A DNA stretch of 64,000 nt from an uncultured Bacteroidales bacterium (GTDB lineage: Bacteria > Bacteroidota > Bacteroidia > Bacteroidales > FEN-979), in assembly GCA_903877385.1 (NCBI GenBank), contig CAIRDP010000067.1, positions 62,001-126,000 on the forward strand, written 5' to 3'. A program made the translations under genes and the position numbers. The notes under the pieces were generated by a model that searched no databases, was not told the origin of the DNA, and saw nothing but the letters and a program-made list of their open reading frames with translations. Positions 1-8,855 of the stretch are shown piece after piece. Numbering within the stretch: the first letter of the stretch is position 1; the number at the start of each line of letters is the position of its first letter.

Positions 1-675
1 ACCCAAATGCAATCAGCATACAGCAACGGCATTAAAATCGTACTCGGGTTTAGTCCGTACACCCGCTCCAAAGGCCTGCTTAACAAGCTGATCCGTTTCG
101 ACACGGCCCATGTGGGAACCCAGTACCTTTCGTACGCCCTGGCCGGCCTGCCTTATATGGGAGTGGGAAGGAACCTTTCGTACCTGAAATCGGTGTTCTA
201 CGACAATAAAGGCTTCATCCCGCATTACAGGATACGCTCGGGCGACGATGACCTGTTCATCAACATGGTTGCCAAAAAATCCAATACGGCGGTGGTTGTC
301 GATCCCGACAGCTTCACCCTGTCGGAACCCAAACAGACTTTCGGCCATTGGATGACCCAGAAAAGACGGCATATTACAACAGCCACACATTACAGGTTCA
401 TGCATAAGTTCCTTCTCGGGACGTATTCCTTTGTTTTATTCTTTTATTACTCCCTCTTCGTGCTTATGCTTGCCCTGGGTTACTCCATCGTGCCGGTGAT
501 CGGTTTATTTGTGCTGAGGATGGCCTTTCAATACCTTATCCTTTCGCGGTGTTTCAAAAAGCTCAACGAAAAAGACCTCATCCTATTCATTCCATTGCTG
601 GAAATTGTACTTTTGTTATTGAATACCGGCATAGGCATCACAAATTTATTCCGCAGACCCACTAAATGGAAATAG
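1..675 (+). CDS. Glycosyltransferase family 2, C-terminal part (cut by window edge)
   Basis: The reading frame is open to the first base of the window, so the N-terminal half lies outside it. The visible part has GDDDLF, resembling the late acidic motif of processive GT-A enzymes, then QKRRH, resembling the Q/RxxRW acceptor motif. At least two strongly hydrophobic segments follow (roughly the last 90 residues), ending in a basic tail. This fits a membrane-bound family 2 glycosyltransferase that makes or modifies an envelope or secreted polysaccharide; donor and acceptor cannot be told. Its last 10 bases overlap the next gene, a sigma factor, so the two are probably cotranscribed. The family call is good; the substrate is unknown. 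Confidence 0.75.
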   Translation, partial: TQMQSAYSNGIKIVLGFSPYTRSKGLLNKLIRFDTAHVGTQYLSYALAGLPYMGVGRNLSYLKSVFYDNKGFIPHYRIRSGDDDLFINMVAKKSNTAVVVDPDSFTLSEPKQTFGHWMTQKRRHITTATHYRFMHKFLLGTYSFVLFFYYSLFVLMLALGYSIVPVIGLFVLRMAFQYLILSRCFKKLNEKDLILFIPLLEIVLLLLNTGIGITNLFRRPTKWK

Positions 676-1274
676 CCTACCATCTTACCGATAAAGGGCA
701 GAGGGATTACCGCCTCGTAAAGCTTGCATTGACTGAGGGGGATCAGAAGGCATATGCGGAATTACTTAACAACTACCGTGATTCATTGTATTTTATGATG
801 CTGAAGATGACCGGGAACGCGGTGGATGCCGAGGACCTCACCATTGAAGCCTTTGGCAAGGCATTCAGGAATCTCGCCCAGTATACTCCCGATTATGCTT
901 TCAGCACCTGGCTTTTTAAAATAGGGGCCAATAACTGCATTGATTTTCTGCGGAAAAGCAGGAGGATACAGTTTACCGATATTGAATGGGGCGATGACGA
1001 AGATTCTTCGGATATTTCAAAAAACATCCCTGCAGGCACTCCTGATCCTGAAGAACATGTGATCGCGAAGCAGAAAGTCAAGCTGATGCACGAAGTGGTT
1101 GATAAGCTCAAGCCCCATTACCGCCAGCTCATCGAGATGAGGTATTTCAAAGAATGGTCATACGAGGAGATAGCATCCTCCCTTGATCTTCCCCTGGGGA
1201 CTGTCAAGGCCCAGTTGTTCAGGGCCCGTGAACTTCTGTACCAGATCCTTAAGGATTCGCAGGACAAAATCTGA
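666..1274 (+). CDS. ECF-type RNA polymerase sigma factor
   Basis: A 202-residue sigma-70 family protein of the extracytoplasmic function (ECF) type. Region 2 is visible around residues 25-95 (AEDLTIEAFGKAF, then FSTWLFKIGANNCIDFLRK). Region 4 is near residues 150-195 (LIEMRYFKEWSYEEIA, then GTVKAQLFRAREL, the helix-turn-helix that reads the -35 region). A variable acidic linker joins them. The start overlaps the end of the upstream glycosyltransferase by 10 bases, which suggests translational coupling. No anti-sigma gene is adjacent: the next gene encodes urocanase. The regulon cannot be inferred from the window. Confidence 0.9.
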   Translation: MEIAYHLTDKGQRDYRLVKLALTEGDQKAYAELLNNYRDSLYFMMLKMTGNAVDAEDLTIEAFGKAFRNLAQYTPDYAFSTWLFKIGANNCIDFLRKSRRIQFTDIEWGDDEDSSDISKNIPAGTPDPEEHVIAKQKVKLMHEVVDKLKPHYRQLIEMRYFKEWSYEEIASSLDLPLGTVKAQLFRARELLYQILKDSQDKI

Positions 1275-1285
1275 AAGATGTGATT

Positions 1286-3277
1286 ATGGATTTCAAACAG
1301 CAGATACAGCAAGGTATTCCGGTGGCTTTACCGGAGCCTGTTCCCTATGATAAAGATGTAAGCCATGCCCCTGTTAGAAAAGACATTCTGAACGCTGAGG
1401 AGAAAAAACTGGCGGTACGCAATGCCCTGCGTTATTTCCCAGTTCAATTTCACGAGGTCCTTGCAGCGGAATTCGCCGAAGAACTTTTGAAATACGGCCG
1501 TATTTATATGTACCGTTTCAGGCCGGCATATAAGATGCATGCCCGGAACATCGGCGAGTATCCCTGCCAATGCCGGCAGGCGGCAGCGGTGATGCTGATG
1601 ATACAGAACAACCTCGATCCGGCTGTGGCCCAGCATCCGCATGAACTTATCACCTACGGCGGCAACGGTGCTGTCTTCCAGAACTGGGCCCAGTACCTGC
1701 TCGCCATGAAATACCTCTCGGGAATGACTGATGAGCAGACCCTGGTGATGTATTCGGGGCACCCCATGGGGCTTTTTCCATCCCATAAGGAGGCGCCCAG
1801 GGTGGTGGTCACCAACGGCATGATGGTGCCCAACTACAGCCAGCCCGACGACTGGGAAAGGTTTAATGCACTAGGCGTTACGCAATACGGACAAATGACA
1901 GCAGGTTCGTACATGTACATCGGCCCGCAGGGCATAGTTCACGGCACTACCATTACCGTGCTGAATGCATCCCGGCGGCAGGACAAGAGGGATATCCGCG
2001 GAAAGATTTTTATTAGCTCGGGTTTGGGAGGCATGTCGGGGGCACAGGCAAAAGCTTCGGTAATTGCCGGCGCCATAGCCGTGGTGGCTGAAGTCAATCC
2101 CCGGGCGGTAAAGAAACGTCATTCCCAGGGCTGGGTCGATGAAGTATATACCGACCTGGACCGCCTGCTTGAAAGGATGCTGGATGCAAGGTCGCGCAAG
2201 CAGGCTGTTTCGCTTGCCTACCAGGGAAATGTTGTCGATTTGTGGGAAAAACTCGTCAGTGAGAACATTTCCATAGAAATGGGTTCCGACCAGACTTCCC
2301 TGCATAATCCCTGGGCCGGGGGATATTACCCGGCCGGATTAAGCCTGGAAGAATCAAATATCCTCATGGTGAAGGATCCACCACGTTTCAAAGAGGAAAT
2401 TCGCAAATCGCTGCGCCGGCAGGTTGCTGCGATCAACAGCATGGCTGCAAAGGGAATGTATTTCTGGGATTATGGCAATGCCTTCCTTCTTGAAGCAGGA
2501 CGGGCCGGAGCCGATGTTATAAAAGCTGACGGCACTTTTATTTATCCATCCTATGTGCAGGATATCATGGGCCCGCTGTTCTTCGATTACGGGTTCGGGC
2601 CTTTCCGCTGGGTATGCACTTCGTGTGACCCGAAGGACCTGGAGGTCACCGATGAGATTGCCGGGAACGTGATGGAGGAGCTCGCATCCGGTTCACCGAA
2701 AGAGATCGAGATGCAGATGAGGGATAACATCCACTGGATACGCGAAGCAGGAAAAAACAGGATGGTGGTGGGATCCCAGGCCAGGATACTTTACGCCGAC
2801 TGCAGGGGCCGCACTGCAATTGCTTCGGCATTCAACGAGGCCATCCGAAGCGGAAAAATTTCGGCTCCGGTGGTCATAGGGAGGGACCATCACGATGTTT
2901 CCGGGACCGATTCGCCTTTCCGTGAAACTTCAAATATTTACGACGGTTCTGCATTTACTGCGGATATGGCGGTACAGAATGTGATAGGCGACAGTTTCCG
3001 GGGAGCTACCTGGGTTTCACTGCATAATGGTGGAGGCGTTGGCTGGGGCGAAGCCATCAACGGGGGATTCGGTATGGTACTTGACGGATCGGCCGATACC
3101 GGCCGCCGATTACACTCCATGCTCCTCTGGGACGTGAATAATGGTATCTCACGCCGGGCATGGGCACGTAACGATGAAGCGGTTTTTGCCATTAAGCGGG
3201 CAATGGAGGAAAATCCCGCATTAACGGTCACTCTGCCGATTAAAGTCGAAGATTCTTTGCTTAACGGGCTGTTCTGA
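1286..3277 (+). CDS. hutU: Urocanate hydratase (urocanase)
   Basis: Converts urocanate to 4-imidazolone-5-propionate, the second step of histidine breakdown, with tightly bound NAD. The Rossmann motif GLGGMSGAQ lies at about residues 246-254, and the conserved FGPFRWVC stretch ends at Cys444. At 663 residues it is about 100 longer than the common bacterial enzyme (around 555) and is near the length of the animal-type enzyme. The ATG at 1286 is chosen; an in-frame GTG at 1280 is equally possible. It starts 11 bases after the sigma factor stop. No hutH, hutI or formiminotransferase gene lies nearby, so the rest of the pathway must be elsewhere or absent. Confidence 0.93.
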   Translation: MDFKQQIQQGIPVALPEPVPYDKDVSHAPVRKDILNAEEKKLAVRNALRYFPVQFHEVLAAEFAEELLKYGRIYMYRFRPAYKMHARNIGEYPCQCRQAAAVMLMIQNNLDPAVAQHPHELITYGGNGAVFQNWAQYLLAMKYLSGMTDEQTLVMYSGHPMGLFPSHKEAPRVVVTNGMMVPNYSQPDDWERFNALGVTQYGQMTAGSYMYIGPQGIVHGTTITVLNASRRQDKRDIRGKIFISSGLGGMSGAQAKASVIAGAIAVVAEVNPRAVKKRHSQGWVDEVYTDLDRLLERMLDARSRKQAVSLAYQGNVVDLWEKLVSENISIEMGSDQTSLHNPWAGGYYPAGLSLEESNILMVKDPPRFKEEIRKSLRRQVAAINSMAAKGMYFWDYGNAFLLEAGRAGADVIKADGTFIYPSYVQDIMGPLFFDYGFGPFRWVCTSCDPKDLEVTDEIAGNVMEELASGSPKEIEMQMRDNIHWIREAGKNRMVVGSQARILYADCRGRTAIASAFNEAIRSGKISAPVVIGRDHHDVSGTDSPFRETSNIYDGSAFTADMAVQNVIGDSFRGATWVSLHNGGGVGWGEAINGGFGMVLDGSADTGRRLHSMLLWDVNNGISRRAWARNDEAVFAIKRAMEENPALTVTLPIKVEDSLLNGLF

Positions 3278-3350
3278 TAACAACCTGTCTCTGATCTGAA
3301 GCCTGCTGCGGACTCTTACTGTTACTCAGATTTACCGAAGGCGGCCTCCT

Positions 3351-4190
3351 CTATTCCACAAATTTCTGCGTAGTGCTGATCTTTTGCGACATCGGAACCG
3401 TCATCTGTGCCTGCCCGGTAACCGCCATGTTCATCTCTATTGCAGTAACATTCTGTTCCTCAATCAGCATACCCAGGGCAGGGTCAAACCATGCAGTACC
3501 GGAAATGTCTCCGCTGCCTTCTATGGCAAGGTCCATTCCCATCTGTTTCATTTTCCCTGTCAAATCCAGGGTTCCTTTAAATTCAATCTTCAGACAATCG
3601 TGATTCCCTATTTTATCCTTCCCTGTAAGAGTGTATTCAACATTACGTTTATACACCATCTGTCCTTCCTGTGAAGGTGTGGTGTCGTTTGAAAGTTTGG
3701 GCCATTTATCTCCGATCCCGACTTCTTTTTCAGGTAACCAGGGCATGTTGGCGCTTGCAAACATACTCAATGAAATATTGGATTTTGAATTTTTGGAGGT
3801 GTCGATTGTGTTTTCCTTCAGTACTTTTCCTGTTTTCGAAATCACAGCCCTGGTCCTTTTGCCCATCATGTTCTTCATGTCCATGATAGTATCCCGGCCC
3901 ATCCCCTTCATATGGAATTTAACTTCATCGTAGGAATAAATCAGAATGATGTTACCTTCCTTGCTGATATCTTCAACCTCATATTTAAGGACAGTATGCC
4001 CGTCGCTGCTCATCTTCATCTCCTGCCCTCCCATCTCCTGGGTAGTCTCGCTTTTATTATCCTGGGTATACTTATACGTTTTCCCTTTTTCCATTTTATA
4101 GCTGAGGTTGAACTTTTCCTGGGCCCGGCCATTAAAATTGATCATTGCAAAAACCGTTGCCACGATCATAATAAACATTCTGGTTTTCAT
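3351..4190 (-). CDS. Secreted DUF6263-like protein
   Basis: A 279-residue protein with a signal peptide (hydrophobic residues 5-20, cleavage probably after GRA). The mature part is rich in beta-strand-like, Met- and Lys-rich sequence (for example KMEKGKTYKY, GIGDKW, GTAWFDPALGM) and has no catalytic motif I recognise. The pattern matches the Bacteroidota family of periplasmic or exported proteins called DUF6263, whose function is not known. It lies 37 bases downstream of the M28 peptidase lipoprotein on the same strand and is probably cotranscribed with it. The family assignment is from memory of the sequence style and is moderate. Confidence 0.6.
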   Translation of the reverse strand: MKTRMFIMIVATVFAMINFNGRAQEKFNLSYKMEKGKTYKYTQDNKSETTQEMGGQEMKMSSDGHTVLKYEVEDISKEGNIILIYSYDEVKFHMKGMGRDTIMDMKNMMGKRTRAVISKTGKVLKENTIDTSKNSKSNISLSMFASANMPWLPEKEVGIGDKWPKLSNDTTPSQEGQMVYKRNVEYTLTGKDKIGNHDCLKIEFKGTLDLTGKMKQMGMDLAIEGSGDISGTAWFDPALGMLIEEQNVTAIEMNMAVTGQAQMTVPMSQKISTTQKFVE

Positions 4191-4227
4191 TTTTTCAGAT
4201 TTATGGGATCATTGATACATTATTGTT

Positions 4228-5826
4228 TTATTCATTCAGAGGTGCATCATTTTCAAGGGGATTAATGGTGTACTGTAAATTATCGTTGGATATTTTTCCT
4301 GCCGTAAAAAACACCAGGCGTGAAACCCTTGCAGCCTTATTGTAATCCGACTTGTCGGGATTGTCGCTTACCTGGTGATAATCCTGATGCAGTCCCGTGA
4401 AGAAAAAACTAAAAGGGATATTATGCTTGTAAAAATAATAGTGGTCGCTGCCTCCCAGGAATTCGCTGCTTTTCACCACGAGAATAAATTTTGTTTTTTT
4501 ATTTTCCTTGCGGATGATATTGGTGAGATCCGGACTCTGCATGGCGCCTTCAAGGTATAGTGAATCGGGATCGTTTCTGCTGATCATATCCAGGTTCAGC
4601 ATTGCAACCGTCGATGCCAGAGGGTGAAGCGGATGGATCGTATAATACCTTGATCCGAATAAGCCTTTCTCTTCACCGGCAAACAAAATGAACATTATGC
4701 TGCGTTTAGGCTTTTCCTTAAGCCTGCTGAATGCATACGCAACTGAAAGCACACCGGAAGTTCCCGATGCATTGTCATCAGCCCCGTTAAAAATATAATC
4801 CTCACCCGCCTTGTGTTCCTTTTTGTACCCGACATGATCGTAATGGGCGCCTATGATCACAAGCTGTTTGCTTAAAACCGGATCGGAACCCTCTATAAAT
4901 CCCAATACATTCTTAACCTTGCAGATGTCGGTAAGAATGTTTGCATGCATGCTCACTTTTATTCCCGGGAGTTCAAAGGAAACACAGGAAAGGTCCTTCT
5001 CAATCCTTTGTTCCATCCTTTGAAGGGAATCTACACTTCCAAAGAGCAGTTTAACGACTTCTTCGCCTATATGCATCGCCGGGATCTGATCTTCGTTATC
5101 GATGAAAAGATGCATGGGGACCGCATCTTTAGGAATGATTTTCGATAGGGAAGGCCAGGGATACCCCCTGGCTTTTACCGAACTGTACTGCATTGGCCCG
5201 TTGACCACCAGCATCCCGGCAGCTCCATGCTTTATGGCATTTTTCATTTTCTCTTTCAAGGCAACGTATTTGGTGTCCTCCCTCCCCATGAAAACAGAGG
5301 CGGAATCATCTTTCTGGGGCTCATTCCTGAAAATGACAACAATTTTACCTTTGGCATCAATCCCCTTATAGTCATCATAATTATACTCCGGGGCAGTAAT
5401 GCCATATCCTGCAAAAACTACGGCAGCGGTTACAGAAGCGGAGGACGAAAAATCATAAGGTACATAATCTGATTTGATGGTCAGCATGAAACTGGCGCCA
5501 TTCCTGGTTATTGACAACTCATTGGTATCGCCGAGCCTGTCGGTGCAGAGGGGGACTTCCTGGAAATAACTTCCGTTCCAGGGTTTCAGCCCCCAGCTTT
5601 TAAAATTCGAGGCAATGTAGGCGGCAGCCGAGTCCAATTGAGGACTGGGCGTATTGCGGCCTTTCATGGAATCGGAGGCAAGGTAGTTTATTTGCCTTGA
5701 CAGGAAATCGGGTGTAATCAATATCTTCCCGTTTCCTGAACTGAACTGTGTGCCTGAACATCCGGCAACGGCAAGGGCGAGAATACAAAAGAGAATGTAA
5801 ATAAAAGATCCGTATAACTTTTTCAT
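4228..5826 (-). CDS. M28 family zinc aminopeptidase, lipoprotein
   Basis: A 532-residue exported metallopeptidase. The start at 5826 gives a lipoprotein signal (LALAVAGC lipobox); upstream in-frame codons would spoil it. A protease-associated (PA) insert precedes the catalytic part (GAAGMLVVNG). The M28 two-zinc ligands are all visible in order: HYDH (first His at residue 328), GADDNASG, GEEKGL, NLDM and SDHYYF. The enzyme should remove N-terminal residues from peptides at the cell envelope. The downstream DUF6263 protein is probably in the same transcript. A TAGGTTTG -7 box lies about 50 bases upstream of the start. Confidence 0.9.
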   Translation of the reverse strand: MKKLYGSFIYILFCILALAVAGCSGTQFSSGNGKILITPDFLSRQINYLASDSMKGRNTPSPQLDSAAAYIASNFKSWGLKPWNGSYFQEVPLCTDRLGDTNELSITRNGASFMLTIKSDYVPYDFSSSASVTAAVVFAGYGITAPEYNYDDYKGIDAKGKIVVIFRNEPQKDDSASVFMGREDTKYVALKEKMKNAIKHGAAGMLVVNGPMQYSSVKARGYPWPSLSKIIPKDAVPMHLFIDNEDQIPAMHIGEEVVKLLFGSVDSLQRMEQRIEKDLSCVSFELPGIKVSMHANILTDICKVKNVLGFIEGSDPVLSKQLVIIGAHYDHVGYKKEHKAGEDYIFNGADDNASGTSGVLSVAYAFSRLKEKPKRSIMFILFAGEEKGLFGSRYYTIHPLHPLASTVAMLNLDMISRNDPDSLYLEGAMQSPDLTNIIRKENKKTKFILVVKSSEFLGGSDHYYFYKHNIPFSFFFTGLHQDYHQVSDNPDKSDYNKAARVSRLVFFTAGKISNDNLQYTINPLENDAPLNE

Positions 5827-5877
5827 CTGCAAATTATTTATGAATCCGGCAGGGGAGGCATGCTGCAATTAAGTATG

Positions 5878-5909
5878 CAAACCTACTGCAAATTAGTAAA
5901 ATGGGCAAG
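5878..5909 (-). promoter_or_regulatory. Predicted Bacteroidota promoter for the M28 peptidase gene
   Basis: On the minus strand, CTTG (5909-5906), a 20-base spacer and TAGGTTTG (5885-5878) resemble the Bacteroidota -33/-7 promoter (TTTG, 19-21 bases, TAnnTTTG). Start of transcription would fall some 45 bases before the ATG at 5826. Confidence 0.5.
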
Positions 5910-5933
5910 CATCTTATGAAAATCATCAGAATA

Positions 5934-5965
5934 TTTGATTTTACCCTTAAATTATCCTAACTTTA
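5934..5965 (+). promoter_or_regulatory. Predicted Bacteroidota promoter for prolyl oligopeptidase
   Basis: TTTG (5934-5937), a 20-base spacer and TAACTTTA (5958-5965) resemble the -33/-7 promoter with one mismatch in the -7 box. It lies about 20 bases before the ATG at 5986 and is divergent from the M28 promoter. Confidence 0.55.
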
Positions 5966-5985
5966 CACCATAAAATTAACGTATC

Positions 5986-8097
5986 ATGAGGCGCCTCTTC
6001 CTTTTTGCGGTTACTTTATTGATTTTTTCGTCGTATTCCTGCAAACACGAAATTAAAGTGAAATATCCCCAGGCAAAGAAAGTTGATTCGGTGGATGATT
6101 ATTTCGGCACTAAAATCCCGGATCCTTACCGCTGGCTTGAAAACGACACATCTGTTGAGACTGCCCAATGGGTTAAAGCCGAAAACGAGCTTACCTCAGG
6201 GTATCTGGCCCGGATACCTTTCAGGGAAAAGATCCGAGAGAAGCTTACTAAAATGTGGAACTACACCAGGTTCGGAATACCGTTTAGGCAAGGCCCCTAT
6301 TACTTTTATTTTAAGAACGACGGTTTGCAGAACCAGTCGGTGCTCTACTACAAAACCGGCATTGACGGAGAAGCGAAGGTGTTGCTGGATCCAAATAAAC
6401 TATCGGCCGACGGCACTATCGCGCTTGCCGGTACATCGGTGTCACACGATGGGAAGTACCTGGCATACAGCCTTTCGGGAAGCGGATCCGACTGGAATGA
6501 AATTCATGTGATGGAAATTGCTTCCTTAAAATGCCTGCCCGACACCCTGAAATGGATCAAATTTTCGGGTATGTCATGGCAGGGCGGAGGATTTTATTAC
6601 AGCCGGTACGATGAACCCAAAAAAGGGATGGAACTTTCGAAGATGAACGAACACCATAAAGTATACTATCATACCGTGGGTTCCCTGCAAAAAGATGACA
6701 GGCTTGTATACCAGAACCAGAAATATCCCCTCAGGAATTACAGTGCAGCCACAACTGAGGATGAGAAATTCCTCATTCTTTATGAAACCGAATCGACCAG
6801 CGGTAATGCGATATATTACCGCGATCTGACCAAAAAGGAAATCCCGTTTAAACTTCTGGCCGATGGTTTTGAAAATGAATATGGGGTGGTGGATGATGTC
6901 GACGGGAAACTCCTGGTAGTTACCAACTTTAAATCACCCAAGAAGAAGCTGGTGTTGATGGATCCTGAAAAACCTTCAAACGAAAACTGGAAAACCATTA
7001 TCCCCGAAAGGGATGATGTTCTTGAAGCTGTAAATCTATGCGGGGATGTTTTACTTTCGACCTACATGCAAAACGCAGTTTCAAAGGCATATATTTACAA
7101 TCTTGAAGGGAAATTCCTTCACGAAATGAACCTTCCGGGACTTGGAACACTTGCCGGGTTCAACAGCAAGAAAGGAGACAATGTGGCTTTCTTCGGTTAC
7201 ACTTCTTTTACATTTCCCCTGACTGCCTACAAATATGATGTTGCAAAAAACATTTCCGAAGTTTATACTCGTCCCGAAACGGGCATAAACCCTGACGATT
7301 TTGAAGTCAGTCAGGTTTCATATATCAGTAAGGATAAAACGGTGGTACGTATGTTTATCGTTCACCGGAAAGGTATGATATTGAATGGGAACAACCCCAC
7401 ACTGCTATACGGTTACGGGGGATTTAATATCAGTATGACCCCAGGCTTCAGCATTAGCAGGCTGCTCTTTCTTCAGAGTGGAGGTGTTTATGCAATGCCT
7501 AACATACGCGGAGGGGGAGAATACGGGGAAGAGTGGCATAAGGCCGGGATAAAAGAAAAAAAGCAGAATGTTTTTGACGATTTTATTGCTGCAGCCGAAT
7601 ATCTGATAAAGGAGAAGTATACAAGCCCCGCTAAACTCGCGATCATGGGCGGTTCAAACGGAGGCCTTCTTGTGGGAGCAGTCATGACCCAGAGGCCTGA
7701 ACTGATGAAGGTGGCCATTCCCCAGGTCGGAGTCATGGATATGTTAAGATACCAGAAATTCACTATAGGCCATGCCTGGTCCAGTGATTTCGGGACAAGT
7801 GAAACAAAGGAAGGGTTTGAATACCTGTATAAGTATTCTCCTCTCCACAATATCAGGGGAAATGTAAACTATCCTGCGACACTTGCCTTCACTGCTGATC
7901 ATGATGACCGTGTTGTACCTGCCCATTCCTTTAAATTCATGGCCAGCCTGCAGGAGAAGTATAAAGGGCCTAACCCTGTACTGATCCGGATTGATTCAAA
8001 AGCAGGCCATGGGGCAGGCAAGCCGACTTCCAAAGCAATTGATGAAGCAACCGACCTCTGGTCCTTTGTTTTATACCAGCTTGGCATGAAACCCTGA
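5986..8097 (+). CDS. Prolyl oligopeptidase, family S9A, lipoprotein
   Basis: A 703-residue serine peptidase that cleaves short peptides after proline. It has an N-terminal lipoprotein signal ending at Cys19, a seven-bladed propeller region (about residues 90-430) and an alpha/beta hydrolase domain. The catalytic Ser557 is in GGSNGG, Asp640 in ADHDDRV and His675 in GHGAGK, at the spacing usual for the family. Length is normal for S9A. It is probably anchored in the periplasm or on the surface and acts with the neighbouring M28 peptidase in peptide use. It is monocistronic: a strong terminator lies downstream at 8185. Confidence 0.95.
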   Translation: MRRLFLFAVTLLIFSSYSCKHEIKVKYPQAKKVDSVDDYFGTKIPDPYRWLENDTSVETAQWVKAENELTSGYLARIPFREKIREKLTKMWNYTRFGIPFRQGPYYFYFKNDGLQNQSVLYYKTGIDGEAKVLLDPNKLSADGTIALAGTSVSHDGKYLAYSLSGSGSDWNEIHVMEIASLKCLPDTLKWIKFSGMSWQGGGFYYSRYDEPKKGMELSKMNEHHKVYYHTVGSLQKDDRLVYQNQKYPLRNYSAATTEDEKFLILYETESTSGNAIYYRDLTKKEIPFKLLADGFENEYGVVDDVDGKLLVVTNFKSPKKKLVLMDPEKPSNENWKTIIPERDDVLEAVNLCGDVLLSTYMQNAVSKAYIYNLEGKFLHEMNLPGLGTLAGFNSKKGDNVAFFGYTSFTFPLTAYKYDVAKNISEVYTRPETGINPDDFEVSQVSYISKDKTVVRMFIVHRKGMILNGNNPTLLYGYGGFNISMTPGFSISRLLFLQSGGVYAMPNIRGGGEYGEEWHKAGIKEKKQNVFDDFIAAAEYLIKEKYTSPAKLAIMGGSNGGLLVGAVMTQRPELMKVAIPQVGVMDMLRYQKFTIGHAWSSDFGTSETKEGFEYLYKYSPLHNIRGNVNYPATLAFTADHDDRVVPAHSFKFMASLQEKYKGPNPVLIRIDSKAGHGAGKPTSKAIDEATDLWSFVLYQLGMKP

Positions 8098-8184
8098 TCA
8101 TGCCGTCAAGGTTTTTAATTTTTTTTTAATTTTTTTTTTCCTCCCGGGAAACTATTTGTGATCTTTTCCTGTCATTAACATTAC

Positions 8185-8221
8185 AACAGGCAATCTGGCC
8201 TATGCCTGTTTTTTTTTTTCA
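8185..8221 (+). terminator. Rho-independent terminator
   Basis: A perfect 8-bp stem (AACAGGCA at 8185-8192 with TGCCTGTT at 8203-8210), a 10-base loop, and a run of about 12 T. It ends the prolyl oligopeptidase transcript 88 bases after the stop and argues against any sigma gene start upstream of 8274. A second T-rich stretch (8108-8140) has no stem. Confidence 0.85.
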
Positions 8222-8273
8222 ACAATCATATCACTTTTTACTTTTCCCCGGATTAAGGGGAATTACGTCTCTT

Positions 8274-8855
8274 ATGATTCTGCTTTATTCAAATGAATGG
8301 CTGGTAAAAGGCCTCGCGGAAGGCAGGGAATCCTGTGTGAAATTCATCTACAGGGAGTATTTCCCGATGGTAAGATCTATCGTAAGCAGCCAAAACGGAA
8401 ACCTGGAAGATGCTGAAGACATCTTTCATGATGGCCTGATCATCGTCTTCAACCGGCTGAAAAGCGAAAAGTTTACCCTCAACAGCAGTTTAAAGACCTA
8501 TCTTTTCTCGGTTTGCAGGAACCTCTGGAGAAGGAGGCTGGAAAGGAAATACCGCTTGCTTTACGCTACTGATTCCTATGTGAGTGATCTGGAAGGATGC
8601 TACACCCAGGAAGCAGAGGAGGAAGAATATGCCGAAAAATTCAGGCTTTACAAAAAACATTTTGTTGATCTTCCTGAATTCTGCAGGATGTTGCTTAGCT
8701 GTTATATAAAAAAAATGTCATTGGAGGATATTGCCTGTATCATGAATTATAAAGACACCGAATATGTCAAGGCAAGAAAATATTACTGTAAAAACCTGCT
8801 CCGGAATAAAATTCTCAACGACCCGGAGTGCAAACAATTTATGAACTATGAATGA
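8274..8855 (+). CDS. ECF-like sigma factor of the CHAT-linked unit
   Basis: A 193-residue sigma-70 family protein. Region 2 shows LEDAEDIFHDGLIIVF and LKTYLFSVCRNLWRRR; region 4 is divergent (SLEDIACIMNYKD, then EYVKARKYYCKNLL) but keeps the helix-turn-helix outline. The ATG at 8274 is preferred because an upstream start at 8202 would lie inside the terminator hairpin. The stop overlaps the next start by 8 bases. The gene leads a three-gene unit with a membrane anti-sigma-like protein and a secreted CHAT protease, which suggests signal-controlled release of this sigma factor. A weak -7-like TACTTTTC is at 8239-8246. Its target promoters are unknown. Confidence 0.85.
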   Translation: MILLYSNEWLVKGLAEGRESCVKFIYREYFPMVRSIVSSQNGNLEDAEDIFHDGLIIVFNRLKSEKFTLNSSLKTYLFSVCRNLWRRRLERKYRLLYATDSYVSDLEGCYTQEAEEEEYAEKFRLYKKHFVDLPEFCRMLLSCYIKKMSLEDIACIMNYKDTEYVKARKYYCKNLLRNKILNDPECKQFMNYE

